DNA of 64,000 nt from assembly GCA_036388475.1 (NCBI GenBank), contig DASVRT010000006.1, positions 31,706-95,705 on the forward strand, written 5' to 3'. The position numbers were made by a program, and so were the translations under genes. Below are positions 8,672 to 17,224 of the stretch, in pieces. This DNA is from JALZHR01 sp036388475. GTDB lineage: Bacteria; Acidobacteriota; Blastocatellia; Pyrinomonadales; Pyrinomonadaceae. A model generated the notes under the pieces. The model did not search any database and was not told the origin of the DNA. It saw nothing but the letters and a program-made list of their open reading frames with translations. Numbering within the stretch: the first letter of the stretch is position 1; the number at the start of each line of letters is the position of its first letter.

Positions 8672-8766
8672 ATTGCCCGCGAGACGAGCGAAAGCACGCG
8701 AAAAAGAATAAATGTTCAAAACGACTTTTTCCTTTTTCGCATTTCAGCGTGTTTCGCGGGCAAAAT
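8672..8766. repeat. Intergenic inverted repeat
   Basis: Arms at 8672-8706 and 8731-8766 are imperfect inverted copies, sharing TGCCCGCGA, GCACGCGAAAAAG and their complements. The element lies between the yhhQ-like gene and recG. Just before it, CAGCCGCGGATGAACGCGG (8627-8645) resembles the CGCAGATT words in the 3942-4136 element. Confidence 0.6.
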
Positions 8767-8783
8767 ATCTTCTCCGCGCTTGA

Positions 8784-9518
8784 TTATGTTTCCAGACTAA
8801 AAGGATTAAAGTCAGTGTCGCGGTCGTAATAATCTTCGTGCTCGGCGCGTTTCAGAAATCCGACAATCAGGTAAGTCAGCGGCGTAGCGAAAATTTCCCA
8901 TAAAACCTTTATAAAATAATTTCCAATCATCACGCTGATTAATTGCTCGTTCGACCACACTCCGTAAAAGGCAATCGGGTAAAAAACGAGCGAATCGGCA
9001 ATCTCGCCCAGAACGGTCGAGGCGATGGTGCGCATCCACAGATTTTTCCCCTGCGTCAGCAGCTTCATTTTCGCCAGCACGAACGAATTGACAAACTCGC
9101 CGAGCCAGAAAGCCGTCAGCGAAGCCAGCACGATGCGCGGCGTTTGTCCGAAAATCATCTCGATGGCTTTTTGCTTTTCCAGATTTCCCTGCATCGATTC
9201 CGCCGAACCGCCGGCGGGCAGCGGCAGGTAAGTGACGACAAACGCCATCAACGACGCGAAAATCAACGCGCCGAAGCCCGCCCAAATCACTTTCCGCGAG
9301 TGCGCGTAGCCGTAAACTTCCGTCAGAATATCGCCGAACAGGTAGCTTATCGGGAAAAACAAAACGCCCGCGCCGTAAATGTATTCGCCGTAAAACGGCA
9401 GACTCACGCTCGAAACCTTATGCACGCCGATTAAATTCGAGCATAGAAGAACGGCGACAAACGCCGCCATAATCAAATCGTAATATTTATAGCTGCGGTC
9501 AAAATTTTGGGAATCCAA
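8784..9518 (-). CDS. Queuosine precursor transporter (YhhQ/VUT family)
   Basis: A 244-residue integral membrane protein with about six hydrophobic segments. YKYYDLIMAAFVAVLLCSNLIG at the start, FPISYLFGDILTEVYGYAHSRKVIW and TVLGEIADSLVFYPIAFYG are landmarks of the DUF165/YhhQ family, which imports the queuosine precursors preQ0 or preQ1 in enterobacteria. The start is a TTG with GGAG 9 bases upstream; the first internal ATG is 16 codons in and would cut into the family N-terminus. No preQ1 riboswitch-like sequence and no other queuosine gene was found nearby. Confidence 0.88.
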   Translation of the reverse strand: MDSQNFDRSYKYYDLIMAAFVAVLLCSNLIGVHKVSSVSLPFYGEYIYGAGVLFFPISYLFGDILTEVYGYAHSRKVIWAGFGALIFASLMAFVVTYLPLPAGGSAESMQGNLEKQKAIEMIFGQTPRIVLASLTAFWLGEFVNSFVLAKMKLLTQGKNLWMRTIASTVLGEIADSLVFYPIAFYGVWSNEQLISVMIGNYFIKVLWEIFATPLTYLIVGFLKRAEHEDYYDRDTDFNPFSLET

Positions 9519-9904
9519 TAGTCAGCTCCATCCGCGTTTCTTTAAAAAACAGATTTTATCAAAGCACAGTCTTTTTTCGCTGACAAGTTTTAATTTGTCT
9601 TGAATTATAAATAACCTGAATAAATTTTCGCTTAACGGCAAGCGCGGAATATTTGCCTGTCATTGCGCCGACTTAAATTTTGCCCGTCGGCAATTAAATT
9701 TCAGGTAATAACCGACCCGGCTCAGGCGGAACCGCCGATTTACTTTTCCTTGCAGTCGCCGGCGCTGGCTCGTCAGGCAACCGGCGCAATCGTCCGCCGT
9801 CGCCTGCGCTGTATCCGGCGGTCGCCGACAAACCATCGTGCAGTCACCGACGGTATATCCGGCAGCCGTCGACAAATCGCTTGCAGATATTTTTGACGCG
9901 GCTT
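9519..9904. other. Gene-free gap with GC-rich 44-base degenerate repeat
   Basis: The A+T-rich part (9519-9660) presumably holds the promoter of the YhhQ-like gene. The GC-rich part (about 9700-9895) contains words that recur about every 44 bases: TATCCGGCGGTCGCCGACAA at 9812 and a copy with three changes at 9856. Short open frames cross it on both strands but none has a start signal or a recognisable product. Confidence 0.5.
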
Positions 9905-11176
9905 CTATTTTCCGATGTCGCGGCGAAACTGCATACCGTTCCAACTTATTTTTTCGACCGTTTCGTAGGTGCGTTTCAGGGCTTCGTTTAAATCGTTTCC
10001 CGTTGCCGTGACGCCTAAGACTCTGCCGCCAGCCGTGACAAACTCGTCATTTTCGTTTTTGGCAGTTCCCGCGTGAAAGACGACGACGTTTTCATCCGCG
10101 CCCGCCGCGTCTAAACCTTGAATCACGTCGCCCGTCCGCGCCTTTGCCGGATAGCCTTTTGACGCCAGCACGACGCAAGCCGAACTGCCGGTTTGCCATT
10201 CGATTTCGATTCGGTCGAGCGTCCGGGCGTGAATCGCTTCGCAGATTTCTATAAAATCGGTTTTCAGACGGATTAAAATCGCCTGCGTTTCCGGGTCGCC
10301 GAAACGCACGTTGTATTCCAGTACCTTCACGCCGCCCGCCGTCATCATCAAACCGAGAAACAAAATGCCGCGAAACTCGAAACCTTCCGCCCGGCAGCCG
10401 TCCAGCGTCGGTTTGATAATTTTTTCGACGATTTCCCGCGTTTGCTCCGCCGACAAAAGACTCGCGTCCGTGATGACGCCCATTCCGCCGGTGTTCGCGC
10501 CCGTATCATTTTCGCCGATGCGTTTGTGGTCGCGCGCGGGCGGCATCAAGGCGAAATTTTTTCCGTCGGCAAATAAAATCAGCGAAACTTCCCTGCCGAA
10601 CAGGCATTCTTCGAGCACGATTTTGCCGGCGGCTTCTTTTCCGACGATTTTTTCCAGCTCGTCGATGGCTTCGACGGCTTCTTTTCGGTCTTTCGCCACC
10701 ACGACGCCTTTGCCCGCCGCCAAACCGTCGGCTTTGACGACGACCGGCGAATTTTCATCGCCGAATTTTCCGCTCCGGAGAATTTCGACGGCTTTTTTCG
10801 CCGAGTCGGCGATTTCGTACGCGGCGGTCGGAATCCCGCGGCGAAACATAAAATCTTTGGCAAACGCTTTGCTCGCTTCCAGCTGCGCCGCCTGCCGGCT
10901 CGCGCCGATGATTTTTAAATTTCTTTTTTCAAACTCGTCGACAATGCCCAAAGCCAGCGCGGTTTCGCCGCCGGCAAAGGTCAAAGCGATTTCGTTTTCG
11001 ACGGCGAAACCGGCGAGTCCGGCGACGTCTTCCGGCTTGATATTGACGCGTTCGGCTATCGCCGCAATTCCGGCATTACCGTCGGCGCAAAAAATTTTTG
11101 ACGCGCGACCACTTTTTTTAAAAGCACGGCAAAGAGCGTGTTCGCGCCCGCCCGCGCCGACGACTAATATTCTCAT
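9905..11176 (-). CDS. purD: Phosphoribosylamine--glycine ligase (GAR synthetase)
   Basis: A 423-residue ATP-grasp enzyme that joins glycine to phosphoribosylamine, the second step of de novo purine synthesis. The N-terminal domain begins MRILVVGAGGREHALCRAFKKS. The ATP-grasp region shows PVVVKADGLAAGKGVVVAKD and ARDHKRIGENDTGANTGGMG, and the metal-binding end is EYNVRFGDPETQAIL. The length matches the bacterial monofunctional enzyme. It is not next to other pur genes. The start codon has only a weak upstream GAG. Confidence 0.96.
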   Translation of the reverse strand: MRILVVGAGGREHALCRAFKKSGRASKIFCADGNAGIAAIAERVNIKPEDVAGLAGFAVENEIALTFAGGETALALGIVDEFEKRNLKIIGASRQAAQLEASKAFAKDFMFRRGIPTAAYEIADSAKKAVEILRSGKFGDENSPVVVKADGLAAGKGVVVAKDRKEAVEAIDELEKIVGKEAAGKIVLEECLFGREVSLILFADGKNFALMPPARDHKRIGENDTGANTGGMGVITDASLLSAEQTREIVEKIIKPTLDGCRAEGFEFRGILFLGLMMTAGGVKVLEYNVRFGDPETQAILIRLKTDFIEICEAIHARTLDRIEIEWQTGSSACVVLASKGYPAKARTGDVIQGLDAAGADENVVVFHAGTAKNENDEFVTAGGRVLGVTATGNDLNEALKRTYETVEKISWNGMQFRRDIGK

Positions 11177-11200
11177 CTCGATGTTTTAAATTTCTTTTCC

Positions 11201-11227
11201 TTGACACTTTTCGCGGATAAGTATAAC
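11201..11227 (+). promoter_or_regulatory. Possible promoter for the zinc-ribbon gene
   Basis: TTGACA at 11201-11206 is followed after 15 bases by TATAAC at 11222-11227, on the plus strand about 195 bases before the next gene. The spacer is shorter than ideal. A second TATAAT lies at 11295-11300 without a good -35 box. Weak evidence only. Confidence 0.35.
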
Positions 11228-11421
11228 TTCAAATCTATACCTACTCTCGTTAAATCTTGGAGACTTGCAAATTTTGTCGAAAGAGTCTTGAAATTATAAT
11301 ATAATCTTTTATGTAGAGCTACGGAGACAAGTTTATCATTTCCCGATGAAAAACCGATTCTTCCACTGACTATTTTCAAACTCAATTGTGTTAAGAACGA
11401 GGCAAAGGGAGGGAACAAGTG

Positions 11422-11808
11422 ATGTCACAATTCGAGTCGAGAGGCTTAAGCGGTTTTCAACCGCTAATCTCTGCCGCCGAAGAACAGGAAATCGAAGACC
11501 AATCAATCAACTGCATCGACTGCGGTCAGGATTTTATATGGACCGTCGGCGAACAGGTTTTCTTTCGCGACAAAGGCTTAAAAAATCCACCGAAGCGCTG
11601 TAAACCCTGCAAACAAGCCAAAAACGAGCGTCTCGCCGCCATTACCGCCGCGCAGGAAGCCGGCGTCAAACAGCGCATCGAAGTCGCCGTCCACTGCGCC
11701 AACTGCGAGGCTTACACGACCGTTCCTTTTTATCCTTCGCAGGGACGCCCCGTATTTTGCCGCTCCTGCTTTTTAGCGATGAATCCGAATCTGACCGCCG
11801 AAAAATAA
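11422..11808 (+). CDS. Tandem zinc-ribbon protein
   Basis: This 128-residue soluble protein carries two zinc-binding modules. The first (about residues 30-70) has CIDCGQDFIWTVGEQVFF and RCKPC, matching the probable zinc-ribbon domain zf-trcl. The second (about 92-120) has CANC, VPFYPSQGRPVFC and RSC. GTG at 11419 and ATG at 11422 are both possible; the ATG lies about 8 bases after GGGAGGG and is preferred. Proteins of this type are often annotated only as zinc-ribbon proteins and their partners (nucleic acid or protein) are unknown. It is convergent with the permease gene, leaving 10 bases between the stop codons. Confidence 0.85.
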   Translation: MSQFESRGLSGFQPLISAAEEQEIEDQSINCIDCGQDFIWTVGEQVFFRDKGLKNPPKRCKPCKQAKNERLAAITAAQEAGVKQRIEVAVHCANCEAYTTVPFYPSQGRPVFCRSCFLAMNPNLTAEK

Positions 11809-11818
11809 TTTTTTTCGC

Positions 11819-13855
11819 CTAACCGCCGACGTGCACGCTCGGACGGCGTTCCGGGTCTTCTTCGGCTTGCCTGAGAATTTCCCGGGTGACGGGCGCGGTG
11901 TCGCCTTCGCCGAACAGGATATATCTCGCCAGATACATAATCGGATTGCCCTCGCTCCAGCCGAAATAAACGTGCGGAATTTTTCCCGTCGTATCTCTCA
12001 GGTAAAGCAAAAATCCCGCGATGGCGTTCGGCACGGCGGGCGCTTGCGTACGCAGGATTTTATAACCGGCGACGTCTATGCCGCGAATATGAAGCTTGCC
12101 TCTAAACTCCGAAGCATCGCCCAGTTCGATTTCATAAAAAAGAATCGGATCTGACGACGGAATATGATTGTCCACGCGCTTTTCGTGTTCCTTGAAGCGA
12201 TATTCCGTAATGTCGCCGGTTTCGCGCCGGTTCGTGACGATGCGGATTTCGCCTTCGGAAAGCTCGTCTAAAAACTCCTGCGCTTTCTCGTCCAGGATGA
12301 TTTCGTCAACCCGCACTTCGGTCGTCCGCATCGCGCGCGAAACGAACGAGGCGAGAATAATACTGATGATAAAGAACGAAGCGATTTTTATTCCGTTCGG
12401 CTGCTCGACCATATTCACAATGGTGGTGTAACAAAAGACCAGCGTAATCGCCAGAAAAAATATCCATTTCTTTTCGTCTCGTTTCCACGCGGAAATCGTG
12501 ACCGCCACCGCCGCCGAAGTCATCAGCATCAAAACGCCCGTCGCATACGCGCCGCCCTGCGCGCTGACATCGGCGCGAAACAATATCGTGACGATAAAAC
12601 AGATGCCCGTAAAAACCAGCACGAGCGGGCGCGTGGCGCGCGCCCAATCGGGAGCCATACCGTAACGCGGCAGATAGCGCGGCACGATATTGAGCAGTCC
12701 AGCCATTGCCGAAGCGCCGGCAAACCACAAAATCAAAATCGTGCTGACGTCGTAAACCGTGCCGAAAATTTCACCTAAAAACTCGTGCGAAATATAGGAA
12801 ATGGCGCGCCCGTAGGCTTCGCCGCCTTCCTGAAATTTTTCCGGCGCAATAAGCATCGAGGTAATGATGCTGCTGCCGACCAGCATAAAGCTCATAATGA
12901 CCGCCGCGCCGGTTAAAAGCTTTTTACCGTTGCGAATGCGACCTTCCATCTGTTTCTGCTCGGCGGCGGGCATCGGCTTTCCGTCTATCTGCGAAGTATG
13001 AATGTTTTGTGAAGTATGAACGCTTTTTCCATCAGCGGCTACCGCCGAATCCTCGTCGCTTTTGATAAGCGGCATCACGACCACGCCGGTTTCAAAACCG
13101 GAAAGACCGAGCGCCAGCTTCGGAAAAAGAAACAACGCGGCGAGAATCATCCAGGTCACGCTTCCACTGACTTGCGGGTGAGTCCACAGCATCGACTGCC
13201 AGTTGCTCAAAGCTTCCGGATGAAGCACGAATATTTGATAAAGTCCGTAGCAGATGACCACAATGTTGAGCGTCAGATAAACGATGACGATTCCGACCGC
13301 CAGCCCGATGGCTTCGTTAAAGCCTTTCAAAAAGACCGCGCCCAACAGTCCGATTAAAACCAGCGTGACGATGATTCGGTGATTGAGAAAATGAAGATTG
13401 TGCTCGACAAAAGGATTCTCGATAATGTGCGCGGTCGCGTCCGCCGCCGAAAGCGTAATGGTAATAATAAAGCTGGTGGCGACAAAGCCGAGCAGCGCCA
13501 GCACGAACATTTTGCCTTTCCAGCGCGAAAGCAGATTTTCGAGCATCGAAATCGAGCCGTCGCCGTGCGGGCTTTCTTCCGCCACGCGGTGATACATCGG
13601 CAGCGCGCCGAATAACGTCAGCAAAACCAGCACCAGCGTCGCCAGCGGCGACAATGCGCCCGCCGCCAGAAAGGCGATGCCGGGCTGGTAGCCGAGCGTC
13701 GAAAAATAATCGACGCCCGTCAGACACATCACTTTCCACCACGGATGCTGGTGATGCCTGCCTTCCGGTTCATGCGGTCCTTCGACTTCCTTGACGCCCT
13801 TTAACAACCAACGTTTTAAAAAGCCGCTTGCGGGAGCTTGTTCAATTTTTTCCAT
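11819..13855 (-). CDS. APC-superfamily permease with cytosolic C-terminal domain
   Basis: A 678-residue protein with a charged, His-rich N-terminus (GRHHQHPWW), about twelve membrane segments between residues 40 and 500, and a soluble C-terminal domain of roughly 170 residues (from TEVRVDEIILDEKAQEF). The start of the membrane part, CLTGVDYFSTLGYQPGIAFLAAG, and the helix GFNEAIGLAVGIVIVYL fit the amino acid/polyamine/organocation superfamily. Substrate is not evident; large APC proteins with soluble tails include amino-acid and potassium transporters. No Shine-Dalgarno precedes the ATG; instead a hairpin (13867-13905) lies directly upstream. Confidence 0.8.
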   Translation of the reverse strand: MEKIEQAPASGFLKRWLLKGVKEVEGPHEPEGRHHQHPWWKVMCLTGVDYFSTLGYQPGIAFLAAGALSPLATLVLVLLTLFGALPMYHRVAEESPHGDGSISMLENLLSRWKGKMFVLALLGFVATSFIITITLSAADATAHIIENPFVEHNLHFLNHRIIVTLVLIGLLGAVFLKGFNEAIGLAVGIVIVYLTLNIVVICYGLYQIFVLHPEALSNWQSMLWTHPQVSGSVTWMILAALFLFPKLALGLSGFETGVVVMPLIKSDEDSAVAADGKSVHTSQNIHTSQIDGKPMPAAEQKQMEGRIRNGKKLLTGAAVIMSFMLVGSSIITSMLIAPEKFQEGGEAYGRAISYISHEFLGEIFGTVYDVSTILILWFAGASAMAGLLNIVPRYLPRYGMAPDWARATRPLVLVFTGICFIVTILFRADVSAQGGAYATGVLMLMTSAAVAVTISAWKRDEKKWIFFLAITLVFCYTTIVNMVEQPNGIKIASFFIISIILASFVSRAMRTTEVRVDEIILDEKAQEFLDELSEGEIRIVTNRRETGDITEYRFKEHEKRVDNHIPSSDPILFYEIELGDASEFRGKLHIRGIDVAGYKILRTQAPAVPNAIAGFLLYLRDTTGKIPHVYFGWSEGNPIMYLARYILFGEGDTAPVTREILRQAEEDPERRPSVHVGG

Positions 13856-13866
13856 ATAAAATACTT

Positions 13867-13905
13867 AAAGACCATTAGACGACCGTGCGGTATCTAAAGG
13901 TCTTT
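13867..13905 (-). promoter_or_regulatory. Hairpin directly upstream of permease start
   Basis: On the minus strand AAAGACC and GGTCTTT pair to close a 39-base hairpin with inner helices TAGA/TCTA and ACCG/CGGT. It ends 12 bases before the ATG of the permease, where a ribosome-binding site would be expected and none is seen. It may control translation or be an attenuator; no known riboswitch is recognised. Confidence 0.4.
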
Positions 13906-14071
13906 CTGAAGCATTGTAATGTTTTTATCTTTTTCACTGACAGTAAATTAAAAAACGGTCAGCCTTCAATTTATTTATTTATGTATTACAAAGCTAAATT
14001 TTACGCTTATTGGAGTTTAGGTCAAGTTTTAATTAAAAAGAAAAGGCAGAATGGATAAATAAAAAAGTTAA

Positions 14072-14153
14072 AGGGCGACGTCTCCCACACCGTCGCCCCT
14101 AGGTCACAAGTCCTCACCCCTCGTGACCAGAATGTTCACCGGGGAGGTGAACA
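14072..14153 (-). ncRNA. Candidate structured RNA: three consecutive hairpins
   Basis: Three perfect stems lie side by side: GGGCGACG/CGTCGCCC (14073-14080, 14091-14098), GGTCAC/GTGACC (14102-14107, 14123-14128) and TGTTCACC/GGTGAACA (14133-14140, 14146-14153). Read on the minus strand, the loop TCCCC of the first hairpin could pair with GGGG in the loop of the second, and the third is followed by a T-rich tail, like a terminator. The element sits between the metalloprotease stop and the permease leader. Strand is a guess. It could be a 3' UTR element, a small RNA or a multi-hairpin terminator. Confidence 0.4.
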
Positions 14154-14227
14154 ACTCTGATTATGCACAATATTTTTTATTTTGCAACTTTCATTTGATA
14201 GAAAAAAAATATTTTTCTATCTCGTAA

Positions 14228-15568
14228 TTAGTCGAAATCCGCGACCGGCGAGCTGCCCTGGGGATTAACTATCGCGTCGTTGATGACGCCGCCGACAAAG
14301 TATTCGACTTCGCCGTTATTTTTTTGTATGCGAAGGCTGTATTCTCCCGGCGGCGTGTTCGGCTTGACGGTTATTTCAAATCTTAAAACCGAAATTTCAT
14401 CGCCGAAATCTTCGGCGACGGTCGAATTTTTCTCGACTTTGATAAAAGGCGAGTTCGTCGAAACGGTCAAGTCATTCGGATTCAGATTTTCTCCGCCCAG
14501 ATAAATCACGAAAGACTTTCCGCCGTTGACGGGAATCGGAATATTGGATATTTGCCCGTTAAATCCGATGTATTTCAGGCTGAAAGACCTTTCTTTCAGC
14601 GCCGGTTGTTTTTCGATATAGGCGATTTTTCCTTTATCGATAACGACTTCGCCTAAGTCGGCACCGGAAAAAATCTTTTTTCGATTTTTTTGCTTCTCGC
14701 CCGAATCCTGCGCCAGAACGCGATATTTTCCCGCTGCCAAGCCTTCCAGATAAAATGTTCCGTCCGCCTGCGTAATCGTTCCCGCCTGAATTTTTCCGGT
14801 TTCCGATTCTTCCAGCCAGACGTGGAAATTATTTGCCGCGACTGTTGGCGAAAGCGTGATTTTGCCCTTTAAAGCGCCGCAGCAAGCTTCACTGTCTCTG
14901 GCTCCGTAAAGCGCGCGCAGATTGGCAACGTCGCTGTCGGAAAGAGTTCTCGAAGCAATTTGCGGCAAGCTGTAGATTCCGTTTTTGCCCTGATGCGTCT
15001 GCATCGTCGAACCTAACACAACCGAATGCTCCAAGCCGAGAAGATGCCCGATTTCGTGAGTTATCGTCGCCTCAAGGTCAAAAGTTCCCGGCGTGCCGTC
15101 GGTCGAAAACTGCAAATACGGATTCAAAACGATATCGGCTTCGGTAATAATGCCCCGGCGATTATAAAAAACTCTGGTTTTAGCGGAAATTTCCGAGCCG
15201 TCGCCGAACAGAAGGATATTTTCCGCCGTCGAAGCGACCGTGATGAGGCTCACGCCGTCGCCGGCGTTGCCGGCGGGCGATACGGATTGCTTGTCGGAGG
15301 AAACTTCGTTGAATTTTATATCGGCGGCTTTTTCCCAGGTCGCCAGGCTGCGCCGCGCCGCGCCGCTAACATCGCTCTCATATTTGATATTCTGCGGCGG
15401 TTTGGTCAGCGAAGACGAAAAAGCGATGTTAATCGTTCCGGTTTTCCATCTCGAACGCGCGGTTTTGGCTTCGTCCGAAATTTGCGGAGTATAAGCCGTC
15501 GCCGACAAAGAAAATATTGTCAGTCCAAGCAATAACCCCGAAACCAATTTTGCCAGTTTATTTTTCAC
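14228..15568 (-). CDS. Secreted matrixin-like metalloprotease
   Basis: A 446-residue protein with a signal peptide (about residues 1-25). The catalytic domain (about 40-220) contains the zinc site HEIGHLLGLEHS, the extended HExxHxxGxxH motif of metzincins, preceded by ADIVLNPYLQF and followed by LRALYGARD, as in matrixin (M10) peptidases. The Met-turn is plausibly in STMQ, just after the zinc site. A carboxypeptidase-regulatory-like segment follows (about 230-290), then a beta-rich C-terminal part. The start is a GTG 8 bases after the stop of the small membrane protein gene upstream, suggesting a two-gene operon. Substrates would be extracellular proteins. Confidence 0.88.
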   Translation of the reverse strand: MKNKLAKLVSGLLLGLTIFSLSATAYTPQISDEAKTARSRWKTGTINIAFSSSLTKPPQNIKYESDVSGAARRSLATWEKAADIKFNEVSSDKQSVSPAGNAGDGVSLITVASTAENILLFGDGSEISAKTRVFYNRRGIITEADIVLNPYLQFSTDGTPGTFDLEATITHEIGHLLGLEHSVVLGSTMQTHQGKNGIYSLPQIASRTLSDSDVANLRALYGARDSEACCGALKGKITLSPTVAANNFHVWLEESETGKIQAGTITQADGTFYLEGLAAGKYRVLAQDSGEKQKNRKKIFSGADLGEVVIDKGKIAYIEKQPALKERSFSLKYIGFNGQISNIPIPVNGGKSFVIYLGGENLNPNDLTVSTNSPFIKVEKNSTVAEDFGDEISVLRFEITVKPNTPPGEYSLRIQKNNGEVEYFVGGVINDAIVNPQGSSPVADFD

Positions 15569-15578
15569 TAATTATTAA

Positions 15579-15800
15579 TTACTCGCCGCGCGGAGCAAAG
15601 CCTTCGGTGTTTTCGCGCCCGACTTTTTCCAAATCGGCAAAAGCCACCGTCAACAATAAAGCGACCAGACTAATCGTCGCCAGAACATATAAAATAGCGA
15701 TTTGCTGCATCGCGACGAGCACCGCGATTAAGATGCCGACCGCGAACAATCCGAATAAAGCGATTGTGCGGCGGCTGTATTTTCCTGTTTTCTCTGCCAT
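15579..15800 (-). CDS. Small two-helix membrane protein
   Basis: A 73-residue protein with two hydrophobic segments (about residues 12-30 and 33-54), a basic N-terminus (KTGKYSRR) and a charged tail (DLEKVGRENTEGFAPRGE). TTAAGGAAA lies upstream of the ATG. It ends 10 bases before the metalloprotease gene on the same strand. No family is recognised; a membrane partner or chaperone for the secreted protease is possible but unproven. Confidence 0.7.
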   Translation of the reverse strand: MAEKTGKYSRRTIALFGLFAVGILIAVLVAMQQIAILYVLATISLVALLLTVAFADLEKVGRENTEGFAPRGE

Positions 15801-15870
15801 TTATTTTCCTTAAAAACTAAAGTTATGTGAATTTTACATTTTCGCTTCGCAATTGTCACCCTTTTCCGAA

Positions 15871-16905
15871 TCAATCGACAATCCGCAAAGGTAAATTCAA
15901 AGCATTTTTTTCGCCGCCTTCGACCGCGCGGATAACCGGAGGAAATTTTCTTTTCGTTTTTCCCTTCTGCGGCACGTCCACGACGTCGAACGCCTGCAAG
16001 ACGACATCTTCAGCCTTTTCGGCTTTGACGGCGTCCAAATCGACCTCGATGTTTTTGCTTTCGCGACCGTTGCGGCGAAAAATTACGATTTTTGTCCCGT
16101 CGGCTTCTTTCGTTAAACCTCCGGCGGTAGCTATCGCCCGCGAAATTGTTATCTGCGAGCGCGAAGAAATTTGTTTCGGATTCGCCACGCCGCCGATGAT
16201 GTAAATCGGCTCGGCTTCCAGAATCGTTACGATGTCGCCGGTTAAAATTAAAGGATTGGCATCGGTTTTGCCCGCGAGTAAATCCGTAATTTTGATGTTT
16301 ATGTAAGTTGAGCCGTTGTCCTCGCGGCGTGTCGAAACAAACGACGTGCGTTTTTCGTCGTCAATCGCCGTTTTGTTTTCGTCGGATTTTTTTTCCGCCT
16401 GGCAGCTGAGATACTGCGGGCGGAAAATCTGTATCTCGCCGCTCGCCCGCTCGGTGATGCCGCCGGACAGAATAATTAATTCATTCAGGCGCACCGAGCG
16501 CTGAATCTGAAAACGCTGCGGCGTTTTGACCGCGCCGTGCAGAACCGAAACGGGTCGCCCCGAACGGTCGAGAACGCGGACGACGACCTTCGGGTCGCGC
16601 AGCAGTTTCCCGTAAGCTTTTTCTATCTGCCGCGCGATGTCGTCTTCCGTCCGGCAGAGCGCGTAAATCGGCTCTTCGACAAAATCTATGCCGCTCAAAA
16701 AACCTTCCGGCGTGATGGTGCCGCGCCAATCGTATTCGACGCTGCCGACGACATCGACGTCAACCAAATCGCCGAAATGAATCGTTCTGGAATTATCGTT
16801 TTCCGAAGCGGCGGGCGGCGTCTCGACGGGCGTTTGAGCGTGGGCGATACCCTGAAGCCAAAGCAAACAAAAAAATGTGAAAATATAAGGTTTAAATTCT
16901 AACAT
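15871..16905 (-). CDS. Polysaccharide export protein (Wza/SLBB family)
   Basis: A 344-residue secreted protein: signal peptide at about 1-23, then the poly-export domain (about 45-125) with the start IHFGDLVDVDVVG and LRDPKVVVRVLDRSGRPVSVLHGAV, then SLBB-type domains, including PIYIIGGVANPKQISSRSQITISRAIATAGG at about 230-260. Such proteins form or gate the periplasmic/outer-membrane channel for capsule or exopolysaccharide. No lipobox cysteine follows the signal peptide and no glycan-synthesis genes are adjacent, so it is an isolated copy. The nearby small membrane protein and protease genes lie on the same strand after a 70-base gap. Confidence 0.85.
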   Translation of the reverse strand: MLEFKPYIFTFFCLLWLQGIAHAQTPVETPPAASENDNSRTIHFGDLVDVDVVGSVEYDWRGTITPEGFLSGIDFVEEPIYALCRTEDDIARQIEKAYGKLLRDPKVVVRVLDRSGRPVSVLHGAVKTPQRFQIQRSVRLNELIILSGGITERASGEIQIFRPQYLSCQAEKKSDENKTAIDDEKRTSFVSTRREDNGSTYINIKITDLLAGKTDANPLILTGDIVTILEAEPIYIIGGVANPKQISSRSQITISRAIATAGGLTKEADGTKIVIFRRNGRESKNIEVDLDAVKAEKAEDVVLQAFDVVDVPQKGKTKRKFPPVIRAVEGGEKNALNLPLRIVD

Positions 16906-16965
16906 CCGCTCAAACCATCTCGTCCGAAGTTTTACGTTTACCCGATTTTACACATTTTTTCACCG

Positions 16966-16998
16966 TTTTCGAAAACTTGTTTTGCAAGTTTTCGAAAA
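16966..16998 (-). terminator. Perfect 14-bp hairpin after zinc-ribbon gene
   Basis: TTTTCGAAAACTTG and its exact complement are separated by 5 bases. It lies downstream of the minus-strand gene ending at 17027. No long T-run follows on either strand, so its role as a terminator is likely but not certain. Confidence 0.45.
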
Positions 16999-17026
16999 TT
17001 TATCTTCCCGGTTAACTTTTTCGCGT

Positions 17027-17224
17027 TTATTGAAGCGTCTTGTTCAGCGGTTTCCGCGTCGGTTTTGAAGAAACGGTGCCGGGCACGGCGAAGCCTTTAA
17101 ATTCCCAGTTGCAGTTGTCGCACAGGAGGTTATAGCGGAAAAAAATTTTCAACCAGAAAGGCGTCGGGCGATAACCGCGCCGGATTCGCTTGCTTCCGCA
17201 TTTGGGGCATCTTTGACTAATCAT
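17027..17224 (-). CDS. Small zinc-ribbon protein
   Basis: A 65-residue protein with a four-cysteine site, CPKCGSKRIRRG near the N-terminus and CDNCNWEFKGF about 30 residues later, and a basic Pro/Thr/Lys tail. The ATG at 17224 overlaps the last 8 bases of the upstream gene, so the two are translationally coupled. Longer open frames upstream lack such support. The spacing and the segment FWLKIFFRYNLL between the cysteine pairs suggest a rubredoxin-like knuckle or zinc-ribbon of unknown role, possibly linked to the membrane protein encoded upstream. Confidence 0.75.
   Translation of the reverse strand: MISQRCPKCGSKRIRRGYRPTPFWLKIFFRYNLLCDNCNWEFKGFAVPGTVSSKPTRKPLNKTLQ

Noticed and set aside
9519..9600. 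preQ1 riboswitch upstream of the queuosine precursor transporter
   Set aside because: The short conserved stem and A-rich tail of preQ1 riboswitches are not present in the leader.
9660..9944. 94-codon minus-strand frame between purD and the YhhQ-like gene
   Set aside because: It overlaps the purD 3' end, has no ribosome-binding site and spans the degenerate 44-base repeat.
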